Translations under genes and position numbers: made by a program | Part shown: positions 1-12,316 of the stretch, piece by piece | Layout of the letters: the number at the start of each line of letters is the position of its first letter | How positions within the stretch are numbered: position 1 is the first letter of the stretch | NCBI GenBank assembly: GCA_013054445.1 | Contig: JAAMPI010000013.1 | Span: 1 to 64,000 of the forward strand | Direction: 5' to 3' | Length of the DNA: 64,000 bases | From: Cudoniella acicularis | Taxonomy: Eukaryota > Ascomycota > Leotiomycetes > Helotiales > Helotiaceae | Notes under the pieces: model-generated | The model's database searches: none | What the model was told of the DNA's origin: nothing | Seen by the model: the letters and a program-made list of their open reading frames with translations, nothing else

Positions 1-272
1 CTCCTCCGGCATATCCTTACCTGGATTTTCCCGCCTTGGTCACCGACCTTAATCTGATCGAGCATGTATGGAATTGGATGAAAAATTAGATGTAGGAGCA
101 CTATTGGGAAGCACGGTATAATCCGTCTAATATTCCTTATGAGCGCCTGAGAGTGATAATTATAGAAGCTTGGAACGCTATACCAGATAGCTATATCGTG
201 ACTTTGTACGACAGCTGGTGGAGGCGCTGCCGGGCTGTTATTGATACAAATGGCGGGCCTATAAAGTACTAA
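1..272 (+). pseudogene. Tc1/mariner transposase, C-terminal fragment, broken
   Basis: The end of a Tc1/mariner-type DDE transposase runs off the left edge of the window. Residues DLNLIEHVW (about 45-71) match the conserved SPDLNPIE-W block that carries the last catalytic acidic residues. The segment ending WNAIPDSYI and a basic WWRRCR tail are typical of the family C-terminus, and the frame closes with TAA at 270-272. It is dead as read: two TAG codons follow the WNWMKN segment within five codons (about 84-95), and one base is missing between WSP and DLN near position 43. A functional element would cut and paste itself at TA sites. The other end lies outside the window. Downstream motifs of the form GTGGCAA (about 340-390) could be part of a terminal inverted repeat, but this cannot be tested without the other end. 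Confidence 0.8.
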
Positions 273-3200
273 ATAAAAATGATAAAATCTCTAAATAGCT
301 TCAAAATGAGTGCGAAGGCGGTGAGGCCTGGTGGGGTGAAAAGTGGTGTGCCAGAGGGTGGCAATATCGTGGCAACCAAAGTGGCAAAATAACCTTTATT
401 CAGGGGGGGGGATAGTAGGTAAGGACGATAAATCCTTCCTCGCTTATTAAGATGCGGCATTTTATATACCACCTACTTTTGTCCGGATAAATCCGGCAGG
501 CAGGTTTCCTTTTACTCTATATCTTCAAACTTTAGAATTAGATTTGAACTTAATAGAAGCTCTAGACCACGGCCCCGAATTCCGGGGATAGGTTAATTGT
601 TATAATAGAGCAAGGGGTAACAGCAATAGTAGTTTTTGACGCTGTTCATAGAACGGTCGACAGTATAGCCAAACCGCAGTATTTTTCTAACTGCAAGTCG
701 AATCCTTGTAGAGAAATAGCTAAAGAATAATATTTATGTGGTGGGGTTTTAAGAACCCTAGACTGTGAAGTCTTTCCGGCATGCAGGGTTTTCCGGCACG
801 CAGGGATAGACGTTAGTAAACTCGAGGAACATTCTTCTGAGATTAGGTCCAAGATGTGGAACTCAAGAGGTGAAAGCGGGGAGCAGTACACGATGCGGTC
901 AAATTGGTATGAATGGGAAGAGAAAACAGACACACATGAACTGTCACCAAGCACATTTTTCATATACGCTATCATTGATCTAACACCGTATACCAATTGC
1001 AATTTGCTGAGAAGGAGGAGAATACCAAGCAAAATGTAATTATTACTGGTCGACTGTCATTTCATAAAAAAAAGGCTTGTCGCTAACTGCTTGGCTGTAG
1101 CTAGATTTACTGGGAGAGCTTTTTATTTCGCAGCATGAAATAGGAGCATTCATTTATTTCAGCTCAGGGAAATGCATATTCACAAAACCAGAATTCACCT
1201 GCCTATGTCTGATTTAAGGAACCTCACCTCCCTACTTGCTGTAAAATCTTACCATCCAGTGGCAACCATAAGCAAAATATAACTCACAAACAAATTCCCC
1301 CAAGATCCAAAGCTACCAAAGCACCAACATACCAACCAAAAAGCCCTTCCAACCTCTTGACCAACAAAACCCCACAAAACCAGTAACCGAGCACGAGACC
1401 AGTCTCACCTAGAAACCACGCTTGACGTAAAAGGTGCTTCAATTGTGCGACAGCAGGGAAAATCTTCCTTCGGCATTACCGAATAGGCAAGACATCGCGG
1501 GGGTTTTTATGAATTTTTACCCGAAAAAGATTTTGCGCATCCCCCATGGGGTAGGCACATACTCTCCGAGGTAAAAGAAAAAATCTTTCTGTAGCTTCAA
1601 AGCTCGGACGAATGCTTTGATCATTTTTACAAGTGGTGGAGATGAGGAGCTGTAAATTTTCAGAGAAAAGGGGACATGGAGGCGCTGAGGGATTGGAAAA
1701 TTTGCCAAGTGGTATTAGCGAGCTATTTCGGGGGAGTTCAGTTTCGACAGGCTTATTGGATGAGGTGTTTTGAAGGGTATGTAGAAGTAAATATCTTTCA
1801 TATGAGCTATTGATATGAAGAAAGGCAATCAGGCAGAAAGAGCAATTAGGAACCGTTTCCTCTTGCCTGCTCCTGTACCGTGCTTCTTCTGCTTCTCTGT
1901 ACTTGCCCGAGGAATGATACTTAAACGAGAGTCACTTGCAGCAGGAAAGAGAACTTGTCTTAATGAGAAGAGATGTTGTAGTCCTTGCTCCTGAGCTGTG
2001 CCTCTTCTTGCGATTAACGGAGGAACGAGGCTTAACGAGAGCCTTTCGAAAGTTGAATTTGATATTGGGTTTTGACTATCCGGAGGTAATCGGAAGCAAC
2101 AGTGAGCAAAAGGCCATTCAACTCAACTACCACTTCTGTTGGCTGGCAATTGATCTATATAAATAGCGGTTTTATGTGATGTTGACAATTAAGAGATCTG
2201 CGCTTTCGCGGCCCGGCTGATTCGGGAAGACTCCATTTAACCAGTCTTGTTGACCTTCACTGAATGGCAAAAAGCCAATTCGAAGCTATCAATATGGAGC
2301 AAGGACCAACCTTCTATTCGAGTACGTAGCATTCAGAGTTCGCTTGTTGTAAACCACCTTCTCTTCTTACTTGTAACGAGCTTTAGATAATGCGTCTTAA
2401 AGCCAAAGAGGTCTGGGCTATTGCGGCTTTCAAAAGCTTCTTGTTTCGGTATTGACTGTGAGCTTCGAAATGATCTGCTTGGAGGTTGAGTTGTGAAATT
2501 CGGGTTGGGAAGGGAAAGTTACTTAGGCACTGTAGAAGTCAACTAAGTTCTTAAATAGGAATGGAAGACGGAATTGATTCAGACAACTCAGAACTAGACT
2601 CATGTTATTTCGTTGAATTCGTTCTGCATTCTGATTATCAACATAGGAGCGACAGAACAAAAGATGGGTAATTGATGAGTTGACGAGGTGAACAACCATA
2701 ATCGTTGCCGTCGACTTCATGATAGAAGCCCACAACGAGAAGGAAATGGTGCTACACTGAGTTGAAAGCGTTAGTAGATCAGCAATGTCATCTGTCTCAC
2801 GCGGCAATTGGCAATTAACACAAATCAGACCCACAAATAAAACAACCCTGATCTGAAGCATGATGTTCTGATCCTCGGGAGAGGATGAGAATCACTGATC
2901 GGAGTGATCCAGTAAAGGCAAGTTGAAACGTGCCGGATCATCAATGGCGATCCTTGTCTGGTTCGGTGCAGTTAGGGGAGAATAAGGAGGATGTAAAGGA
3001 GAACCATGGGATTAGGGACGGTGATTGGCCTGCCACGGGAAAGAATGGTCTCGAAGCTATGCAGGAGCACTGACTTTCGGCAAGGCAGATTTCATTTTGC
3101 GTGTCTATGCTTGTGGCGTTAGAAGGTGAGCGCCGTTCGGGAATCAGAAATGCAGCCAACAGGATCTTGGCTGATGCTTGAATGTCACTGCCCAGCTATT

Positions 3201-3446
3201 CCCAGAACAGAAATGTCTTTAGGAAGGCTGGAACCGAATCGTGGGAGATCTAAGACTGAAGATGTTGGTTCATTGCATTGGTATTATACTTGTGCGCTCT
3301 ATTGGCTATTGCCTCCTGATAATTTCGACTAGAGTCAATAAGAAAGAGCAAGACCACCAGGGAAAAGCTACGGCTATTTCAATTTTGTCACCTAAAGTTT
3401 AAGTAATTCTATGGTAATGGCCATGGATACAAAAGAAAAATCAGGC
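273..3446. other. Gene-poor stretch beside the transposon relic
   Basis: No convincing gene was found. Open frames such as 646-1032 (minus) and 1936-2166 (plus) are short, lack recognisable motifs and have no supporting splice pattern. The stretch contains a run of nine G at 403-411 and a short tandem repeat at 773-805. It may be transposon-derived or old intergenic DNA. Confidence 0.4.
773..805. repeat. Two-copy 16-base direct repeat
   Basis: Units at 773-788 and 790-805 read TTTCCGGCATGCAGGG and TTTCCGGCACGCAGGG, with one mismatch and one spacer base. A partly similar CCGGCAGGCAGG lies near 491-502. No function is visible. Confidence 0.6.
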
Positions 3447-4065
3447 CTATTTACTCATAAAATACTTCGCTGTCAAGAGACCAGGACAGTGATGTACCCG
3501 ATGCACAGAAATATAAGCATGCTTCGGGCTCTCCGAAAGAAGAATTAAAAGTCCCAGATTGGCCCCTGCAAGCGGGGAGCTAGGAAGATTTAACGGTAGA
3601 GAGCTTTGATACCTATCGAAATGGCTTGCAGTCTTTCCTGCTGGTTTCTGCCACCTACGGCACAAAGAAAGCCACTGAACGAGGCGTCTCGCTTGAAGTA
3701 AAAGGAGGACGATTGGTTTTGGAGCGGCGTCTCTGGCGTCTACGAAATAAAACGATTCGCCACCGAAGAAGCATCGTGGGATGAAAAGGGATGGTGATTG
3801 GGCCTCTGCTTTCCCAAAACCTCGCATTCGCTGGAGGTCTGAGACAAAGTGGCGTTACAAAATCCTTCTAGAAGTGCTCTAGAAGGTCTGCAAGAGCTTC
3901 TTTCCAGGATGCGTGCAGGTGCAGTCTTGTGACCCTTTGCTTCTGGACCCCGCGGTGAAGGCCGTGGACATCGGCACATCTGTTGACAAGACAGATACTC
4001 CGCGATGCGGGCTGGGCTGCAATTGCTTTTGGACATTCTCCGCTATGGGCGCCATGGCACCTGCT

Positions 4066-4086
4066 ATCTGCAATCTGCAATCTGCA
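4066..4086. repeat. ATCTGCA three-copy tandem repeat
   Basis: Three exact head-to-tail ATCTGCA units. It is intergenic and no function is visible. Confidence 0.8.
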
Positions 4087-5293
4087 GAACCTTCCTGTAT
4101 CACGGACCGTGCCATTCTTCTCGAAGCCTTTCGAAGCGGCAGTCAGTGCTGAATGCTGGCCCATGCTGTTGAGTGAGGATGGGGATGAGGATGGGGCAGT
4201 CTTGGTTCCTGGAGCCTCGATGTTCTCGGCTCCGGCTTCAAATGCTGGTTCTTCCCCACGTTGGCATCTGCTTACACTGTACGCAGATTCTTCGCAAAGC
4301 TAAGTCGCTCGTTGCACTTTGCGACTGGCAACTTGCAACTTGTGACGACGACTTCTGCTCCAGTGTGAGCATCTTATCTCCGTCTCTACCGAAAAAGAGG
4401 TACAAGATACGTAGCGGGAGTCCTGCTTTAAAGTGACAAGGCCATCCGTCGTCCGATACCCATCAGCCTGGGGAGGGCGAGGGGAGGGTCGGCCCCGAGG
4501 AAGGTAGCTACACTTAATGCAGCCGTTCATGTACCTAGGCATCTTCCAGAAGCCCACAAGCCCTGGCCCAATACTCGCTGTTGCTTGGCCAGTCGTTATC
4601 GAATGATATGCAAGGCTGCTGCTGCTGACAAGGGAGCATGGCGCATACTCTTCATCGCAGAATACTCCGTATAGGCTAGGGCCTGCTCTTTGATGATTCT
4701 TTGAAGAGCAGTCGCGGGCCGAGTGTGGGATGCAGAACTGAGGTTGTACGAAGGCGCCCCTCCCCGTACCCGTCCATGTTGTCGCTCTGCTGGTGATCCA
4801 ACTTGTTCTCCCACCGCCAGGCTAATAGCAGATTTTATTCGTCGAACCCCATGCCTCCGTCACCGGGCACAAAGCCAGAAGCAGCTGACAGGCTAGGCGG
4901 CCCAATGAGCAGAGCGCATTGGCGATGGAGGCAGAGGTCGAACTGTGGCGAGGGCTGGTGGCTTGTTCTGGCGATGGAAGCGGGACTGACAGTGTTTTTC
5001 TGCGATGAGAAAAGGCAACGACCCCCGCGCTTCGTGATCCGCTATTACTCAAGCAGACAAGATGGATGAAACTTACATCGAAGGCCCAAACTGGATGGGG
5101 AACTAAATCCGATCCAACCTGGCCTTGTCACCGTGGTGCTTGTCCTGCATTGCCTTCTGCTCCTCTTGACTCTGCGCTCTTGCGGCTTTTGCAGAAGTCT
5201 TGTGCTCTGCACCCCTCTTAAGGTTTACAACCCAAGTCACAGCTCTTCGCTGTTTGGAGCCCGAAAGAATATCAACACCAACACCAACGCCAT

Positions 5294-5322
5294 CCGCAAC
5301 CGCAACCGCAACCGCAACCGCA
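5294..5322. repeat. CCGCAA hexamer microsatellite
   Basis: Four perfect CCGCAA units and a partial fifth, preceded by an imperfect run of ACCAAC units from about 5270. It lies in the presumed leader or promoter of the NUC-1 gene. Confidence 0.85.
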
Positions 5323-6163
5323 GACCGTCCTGGCATTCTGCTGCCGCTTCCAATCTCTCTGCATGTGTCCTTCCACTTGCTCCTCAGCCGCCCTGACCCT
5401 TCTACCTCCACAGGCTCACACCATACGCTGCTCCTATCTAGTCTCTACGGTCCCGTCGCGTTGGATTCATTGCCCGGCTTGCCAAGTTGCCCCATCGACC
5501 TCATCGGCCAGACTCCGCCCTGAAGGTTTGCCTGACCGGCGACCACGAAACACCAGCAGCGTGCGAGAACGGATTAGATAGCAATCCCGTAACCACCAGG
5601 AGCAACAATCACAACGGTGGTGGCAGCGACGCAGAAGTTGTAGATGTTGTGGTGTTCCTCCAATTACCTCGAGTGTCGACGACGGCTGATTTGAACAAGC
5701 TCCGAGCTTGCATCTGGCCCGGAAAAGCTCGATTTTTATCGCAAGCCGCAATTCGCTAACCAGAACCCCACTACCGTACGTACGCTCAAGGGTTGATTTG
5801 CTTTGCTTTGCTTTGCGACCTCCATCTCCACCGCCCGCCGACCACTTCGTACAGTTTGTCCTTCGCTGCAAGTGGTCGAACTGCTTTGCTCCCATATTCT
5901 TTAACTTCGAGAGCACAATTGCTCCCCATCGCAGAAAACCGCCTTCACTGCCGGCCTCAAGCCCGCAGACCCCACGCTTAAGGTCTCAGACGGGTTGTCT
6001 CGCCCGCATTTCGAAACCCTCTTTTCGACCGACTGCGCGCCATATGGACTAAGCTCACAATCGTTTTTATCGCAACGCACTGCTCAACTACACTCTCTTC
6101 GCAGACGCTCACACCCTGCTCCACACTTGAGCGGCACACACTCGTTGGCCGAGCAGAGACGAC

Positions 6164-8342
6164 ATGATGGACTCATCTGGTGGTTGGGATAACCAGGACC
6201 CGACCCTATCGGTTCCCTCGCAAGATGATTTCAATCAATTCCTCGATATGGGCATGAACAACCTAAGCGACACTCTGCAATTCGATTTCCAAGACTTCAG
6301 CGCCCAGCAAGTCCAGCAAGCAGCGCAGATGATGCAGCGAAATGATCCCGACCCAATGGATCAATCGGGCATGGATAACGGTGGTGCGATTGGACATGAT
6401 ACATCAATGCAAGAACATATGCCGTCAATGACCACGGCTTCAAGTCACCCTGCAATCCTTGGAACAGCAATCGGCCATTCACATTCTTCGGATGAGAGCT
6501 TGGTTGAACTGGACGCGCAAATTCAATATTTGCAGCAACAGAGAAACCAAAGGCAGCAGCAACAGCAGCGACAAATGCAAGAGCAACAGCGGAACTTCTA
6601 CGCGCAGCAACGAATGATACCCCCGACTCCCAACAGCATGGAACTTCAGGGCATGCCCTCCCAATTTTATAGCCAGTCCGACCCTCAACAGCAAGCCCTA
6701 TTTGAAAGATTTCGCATGCAGATGAAGGATCAGGAGGTTAGTTGTGTATTATTATGTGTCGCTAAAAGTTCCGGGGAATTGTCACGTTGTGTAAGAATCT
6801 ACTTCTCCAGAGTTGGAGCAGCAAGACATTCAATCAACTTTTGTCTTGGGATGCCTTTTACACTTAGATATACATTTATTCTGATATCATTTTTTTAGAT
6901 GGCTTTTACACCACTAGTCTCTCCTGCTGTTACCCCTCTCGAGGCTCACTTCAACATTCCCGAATATACTGTCCCTGGAGCGTATTTCAGTCCCCTCAGC
7001 TCCCCTGCTCTACGCGCACAGAATGAGCAGCAGCCGGCTATATATGATCCAAGGAATTCGGGGACTACAAATTCTCCTATTGACATGAACCAAGATTCCC
7101 ATTCCGCACCGGCCAACTCAGCCAGCATAGCAAGGAAGGCAAACAAGAAAGCATCGACAAAACCTCGCCCCACTCGTCCAGTTCGATCATCGCCAATTGT
7201 CAAACCAAAACGACCAAAAAAAAGGAGTAGCTGCTATTCAGTCTTTGGGGGATATTTTAGAACCATCTAACCCTCAAGTTGCGCGATCTAAAGAGACCAG
7301 CTCTTCTCGATCTACCGCTAGTACCGAAGACTCAGAAAATGGATCTATATCCCCTGAGCACCTTTCAGATATGGCGCCGCCGCCGGTCCCAACTCCGGGT
7401 TCCGCCACAAGGTCTCCATATATTCCAGCTCAGAGAGAAGACCCTCGGAATCAACGTATAATTCTTGGATCACCAGCCACTCCTGCCTCACTTATGAGAC
7501 TTACGCAATCCCCTAAAGTTACTGATGCATCTGGCGCTCAAACGATGGATCTCGATGATCAGGGAATCGATGGGTTTGCTTTACCAGAAGCAGCCAACTC
7601 CACAAGACCGCAGCTTTCACGCCTCGATACCCAATCTGATGGACAAATCACGCCAACATTAAGCTCCACGGGCATGAAGACACCTGGATTTCAACCATTG
7701 CCTTCACCAGCATTTGCTCGCCCAAGAACAGCAGCATCCGCAAGCCAAAGTCCGCAGATAGATTCATTAAATGTTGCCAATGGCTCAATCAGGAAACCAC
7801 ATCAAAGTTCCGCTCGTACTTCTAAAAAGCGATCAAGCAGCTCCGTTCTTGCTTCACCTGCACTTTTGCCTCGCATTTCCCCGAGTATAAAGCCCCTTAT
7901 CCCGGGAGGTACTAAAGTATCAGAAAGTACCGCTTCCTTACTATTGGCTTCAAAGTCTAATTATCAAAATATTCTCGAGGGCACCCATCTCCCAGGTGTC
8001 TCCTACCCCTCAGAGCTCTCAACAAATCTAACTTCAAAACGAACCTCGCATAAAATAGCAGAACAAGGAAGGCGTAATCGCATAAATTCGGCTCTTCAAG
8101 AAATTGCAACATTACTGCCACGAGGATCTGCCAAGGATAGCTCCGGAGAGAAGAGTGGTAGTGGCGATGCGGGCGAGAAAGACGAAGCCGGGGGAAACGT
8201 AAAGGGAGGGGGCCAGAGTGCAAATAGCAAGGCCAGCACGGTGGAGCAAGCCATTGAATATATCAAGCAGTTGAAGAAAGACCTTGCAGAGGCAAACAAA
8301 AGAGCTGAGGAAGCTGAGAAATTACTCGATGCAAAAGCTTAA
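6164..8342 (+). CDS. nuc-1: NUC-1/Pho4-like bHLH phosphate regulator (frameshifted as read)
   Basis: Nuclear transcription factor of the NUC-1 family, which activates phosphate-acquisition genes when phosphate is scarce. Exon 1 is 6164-6736 and exon 2 is 6899-8342 (intron 6737-6898, phase 0). The N-terminus is acidic and Gln-rich with long CAG/CAA runs. Exon 2 opens with AFTPLVSPAVTPLEAHF, a segment I associate with the NUC-1 family. The bHLH lies at the C-terminus: a basic region with His-Glu-Arg contacts (HKIAEQGRRNRI, about 8050-8082), helix 1, a charged loop, then helix 2 and a short coiled coil (8230-8335). In family members this H/E/R set reads CACGTG. The frame breaks at an A8 run (7216-7223): VKPKRPKK must continue one base later as GVAAIQSLGDIL. 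Removing one A gives 672 codons. I take this as a sequencing error or a recent lesion. Confidence 0.88.
6737..6898 (+). other. Intron of the NUC-1 gene
   Basis: Starts GTTAGT and ends in a T-rich TTTTTTAG. It joins codon GAG to ATG in phase 0 and removes several frame breaks. Confidence 0.85.
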
Positions 8343-9307
8343 CTCGGGGGTATTGGCGGGTGGAGGTTTATGCTTTTTGGAGTCTGGAGCAAATGATACC
8401 TGGGCTTGTGCGCATGCTATGTTTATACTTTATGAAATGGGAGGTCTAATCCTAGAATCATGGCAGGGGAGTCTGGCGACACTGCATATGTGTGTTATCA
8501 CATACATTTTACTTCTTGTCTGATATTGCAAGCGGGCTAGACACGATGCAATGATACAGGTTGTCTTAATAGAAGGCGAAAGCAACTGAAACCTTGGAAT
8601 AAAATGATAGCTCTGAGTGATTCCCATTTCAGTTGTATCCTCGACCCAGCTTCTGCAGATAGCTGTACTGTGCACATGGGTCTCAATAATGTATCTCAAG
8701 AACAAAACCATTAAGTTTTGAGCGGAAAGTTATGAGAGTACATTGGCAGATTGAAAACAAACTACTTTGTGTCATATCTGTGAGTCGCTATCCTGCTGCA
8801 AGTGGGGTTTTATACTACCGAATTTTCTTCTCCAGCTCTCAGGAACAAACGAACCGGTTTAGAAGGTATATATGAGGTATATATATATGCGATCGCTCTT
8901 AGACAAGAAAATCCTGGAAATGATCAGACTCGGGGCTTGGCCACCGGATTTTATTTGCCCCATGCCTATTTAAATAGCAATTAAACCCATGGCATTTTAT
9001 GTGAATATCAACTCCCAGTCCGTCATACAAGCCGACTTGTGCGGAGTTCAACTATTCCCTGACTGAGAAGACAACTTGGTTGCAACAGCACACTTGCATG
9101 GCTCTTGAAATTGTTCTCCAGATGTATGGCCGTGAGTACTGGCCCCTCTACAGCCCAATATCTGTCTTGTCTAGTTATGTCCGCCAACATAACCTTTTGA
9201 GAGCAGAAGTCTCTTCTCTGGCGTATTTCGGTTTCGACTCTCGACTAATACGTATACGCAGATAGATGCAAACCACTTTTTGTAAGTTTCCCCCTTTGAC
9301 TTTTTGA
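8343..9307. other. Tail-to-tail intergenic region, NUC-1 gene to pcc1
   Basis: 3' ends of the two flanking genes and the spacer between them. No convincing open frame, RNA gene or repeat was seen apart from a short TATA-rich tract near 8869-8888. Confidence 0.5.
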
Positions 9308-9687
9308 TCAAATTTCAGCATCAGACCCAAGAACGTCAACATCTAACTCTTCCATGACCCCAAGGACCACACCCAAGCTCTCCATGAACCCATTGACAGC
9401 AACTCGTAGCATTCTATTCGTAGTTGCTTTGTATTCGGTTCTCAAAACAGTTTCCTCAGAGGAATGTGAAGTGGGAGAAATTGTCGAGAAAGATCGGCGC
9501 ACAAGAGGGGAAAGTTCCTTATCAACGCGCAAAGCTTGCATCGCAGCAGAGGCTAATCGTGCCGTTGGGAGGGGGAGGTCGATGGTCCTGAAATAGATCT
9601 TCAGCATGAGGCTGGGATAACTGGGGGTGGAGGGGAGGCTTACAGCGAGCAGGGGAATTCGAGATCTTCTTGGATCGCCATAGTCAT
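9308..9687 (-). CDS. pcc1: EKC/KEOPS complex subunit Pcc1
   Basis: Small dimerising subunit of KEOPS, the complex that makes the t6A modification of tRNAs reading ANN codons; in yeast it is also linked to telomeres and transcription. Exon 1 is 9687-9644 and exon 2 is 9587-9308, with a 56-base intron (GTAAGC...TTTCAG). The spliced frame is 108 codons including the stop, giving 107 residues, near the family's usual 85-110. Recognition rests on the start DLEFPCSLTIDLPLPT, then LRVDKEL, RRSFST and the signature YKATTNRMLRVAVNGF near the C-terminus. An in-frame ATG at 9681 is an alternative start. Without the intron, the strand shows a longer but unrelated N-terminus, so the splice is well supported. 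It is head to head with cdc14, 466 bases apart. Confidence 0.9.
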
Positions 9688-10153
9688 TCGCAAAGCTGGC
9701 CCACACGACACTTGTTGCATGAACCAAATATCGGGTAGGATATGAGATTGGCAGCGGGTGCCTGAGGAAGGAGGTCAAGTTGTGGCCGAGGGGAGAAATT
9801 TGGTTGCTCTGGCAACAACGGGGGTTTCGAAGCTAGCTCTTTCCGGATGCAGAACTACAACCCATCTGCTTCAAGAGCCAAAACATCCCTCCCAACTTGC
9901 GATACACAATTCAACAGTCTCTTCTCCCAATCCAATACTTTGATATCGAAGAATATTTCTACTCTCAAGTCCGTCCCCACGTCGCATCTGAAGAGCATGT
10001 TTTGTTTATAAGACAGATCAACAAATAAACAGCGTCGCACTGTCACCATCGTCACCGCCACCTTAGACGAAATCCACGATAGATACTAGCAATTGTGTGA
10101 CGACTGGAAGTCGCGACTGCTTGAACCTTCCGAAAAGCTCACCAGCTCTCAAG
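9688..10153. promoter_or_regulatory. Shared promoter region between pcc1 and cdc14
   Basis: A 466-base spacer between two divergent start codons, so both promoters must lie within it. Pyrimidine-rich tracts are present on both strands, but no specific element stands out. Confidence 0.6.
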
Positions 10154-12316
10154 ATGACTCCTGCTGTCAAGTATGGGCAGATCATCGAGTATATTCCCGG
10201 TATGTTTTAGCACCACAACAACACATCCTCACCACCTGGCTGCACGAGGCATTGAGCACCGGCAGTCAGCGCAACATCATTACGCATTGATATCATGGGC
10301 AATATGGATCATAAAGCTATGTTCGAGTGGGCGGCATTGGTTTCAAGCAGCGAGGAAGATGAACTCGTCGCAGTGGAACCACCACAACAAAACCACCCAA
10401 CGGCGCAGATTCTCCCGTACGCTTGGCTAATGTACACAGATCGACTCTATCTAGCATCCTACACTACTCCGCCGACCGCCGACACTCTCTTCCCATACCC
10501 TGATCGTCAGCCTTCTCGCCGATCCCCCAGCAAGCGCTCAGCAAGAGCCGCAGACGGGCCATCTGCCGTGTTGTCCGAAAGAGATCGAATTCCACCATAT
10601 TATTTCTCTATCGATGACACATTGTTATACAATGCCTTCCACCACGATTTCGGACCATTGCATATTGGACATTTATACAGATTCGCGGTGCAGTTTCATG
10701 ATATTCTCGGGGCTCCGGAGAATAAAGACAAGCCGGTCGTTTTCTGGAGCAAGGCTGATGCGCGAAGTGAGTACTTTTCAATTGGCAGCATTGCGAATTT
10801 TAACTAAAAAATCCCCACAGGTCGGGCAAATGCTGCTTGCATCTTAGCTTCATACATGGTCCTCATCCAGTCCTGGGCGCCACATCTTGCCCTCGCGCCC
10901 ATTGCTCAGGCCGATCCTCCGCTTATGCCTTTTCGTGACGCAGGGTACAGCCAAGCAGATTATGGGATTACTATTCAAGACGTGGTATATGGTGTGTGGC
11001 GTGCAAAGGAGCAGGGTTTCTGTGCTCTGCCATCATTTGATCTTGAAGAGTATGAAAGATACGAGCGCGTAGACCAAGGAGATTTCAACTGGTTAACGCC
11101 GGATTTTCTCGCCTTTGCATCTCCTCAGCACACCCCTGTTGCGCCAATATTACCCTCTTCTCCTCTGTATGCAACATTACCCTCAACGTTGGAGGCAGTC
11201 GATGCCCATCCAACACTACCAACGCCCTTCAAAAATGTCCTGAAGCACTTTAAGCAACGAAATATCGGTCTAGTTGTCAGGTTGAACTCCGAGCTTTACT
11301 CGCCATCCTACTTCACAGCACTTGGTGTTGAACACTTGGATATGATCTTCGATGATGGCACTTGCCCAGCCTTGACGACGGTACGGAAATTCATCAAACT
11401 CGCGCATGAGATGATTACTGTGAAGAAGCGGGGCATTGCTGTCCACTGTAAGGCGGGTCTTGGGCGCACAGGATGCTTGATTGGAGCATACCTTATTTAC
11501 AGATACGGGTTCACTGCGAACGAGATCATCGCATATATGCGCTTCATGCGACCTGGAATGGTTGTTGGTCCTCAACAGCATTGGCTACATCTCAACCAGG
11601 GAACTTTCCGTGAATGGTGGTTGGAAGAGCAATTCGAAGTCAAAATGAAGGAGAAACTGGCAACTATGGCACCAACCACACCCACAAGGCTATCTCAAAA
11701 GCCATATCTGACAAGCCAAATTGCAACGCCGCCAAATGCGAATCGACGTTCGCCACTAGGAGAGGTCGACAACGAACAACGAAGTAGCATTGGTGTGCAA
11801 GAAGACTGTCTTCCTGCTCCTACTCCAGGACAGCCGAGGAAGATTAGCAGAGTTGTTGATCGTCATCACCCATACAATCGAAATGTCTCGACATATAGCA
11901 CAACTGAAGAAGAGCATGTACTGCAAAGAGAGACAGAGCTGATTTCCATTCACCAATCTTCTTTGGATGATCCCGAAGGAGAAGATGAGTGGCAACTTCG
12001 TATGCGTACTAGTCGCAAGTCATCACGATCGCCAGGTCGAAGTGAGAAGCGATCCGTAAGCCAGACCACCACCACAATCTACACAATAGACAACGACAGC
12101 AGCAATGACATCGAGAACATTGGTGCAGCATCTCGGCCGAAGACACCAGGTGTCATGAAATCGGGCAGCGGATCCAACACACTCGGCAAAGTTCGCGGGA
12201 GCCCAAAACGGAGCGGTGATAGCTTGAGAGGAAAAGAGAGTGCCGGCGTCCGCAAGACCAGTGGGCGAGTTGGTAGTGTTAGTGTGTCGTCCTCGCGCAA
12301 GGTTTCGGGCCTGTGA
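10154..12316 (+). CDS. cdc14: Cdc14-type dual-specificity phosphatase
   Basis: Protein phosphatase that reverses Cdk phosphorylation at mitotic exit, cytokinesis and septation. Exons are 10154-10199, 10440-10766 and 10821-12316; introns of 240 and 54 bases restore frame exactly, giving 622 residues. The tiny first exon encodes MTPAVKYGQIIEYIP, which joins to DRLYLASY, the conserved start of the Cdc14 N-terminal domain. The phosphatase signature HCKAGLGRTG has its catalytic Cys near residue 334, followed by the conserved YMRFMRPGMVVGPQQ block. The C-terminal 200 residues are Ser/Arg-rich and disordered with several SP/TP sites, as in fungal homologues where this tail controls localisation and Cdk phosphorylation. 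A longer unspliced frame from 10295 was rejected because it loses the conserved N-terminus. Confidence 0.95.

Larger units (their letters stand above)
3447..6163. other. Long upstream region and probable 5' leader of the NUC-1 gene
   Basis: About 2.7 kb without a recognisable gene. The last 1 to 2 kb is pyrimidine-rich with many short upstream ATG frames, as expected for a fungal regulator's promoter and long leader. It contains a triple ATCTGCA repeat (4066-4086) and a hexamer microsatellite (5294-5322). No TATA box or start site can be fixed by eye. Confidence 0.4.

Noticed and set aside
646..1032. 128-codon minus-strand open frame
   Set aside because: No recognisable motif, no supporting splice structure, and it lies in repeat-flanked gene-poor DNA.
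10295..10807. 170-codon frame as the cdc14 start
   Set aside because: Starting at 10154 with a 240-base intron restores the conserved Cdc14 N-terminus; the region from 10295 to 10439 is intron.
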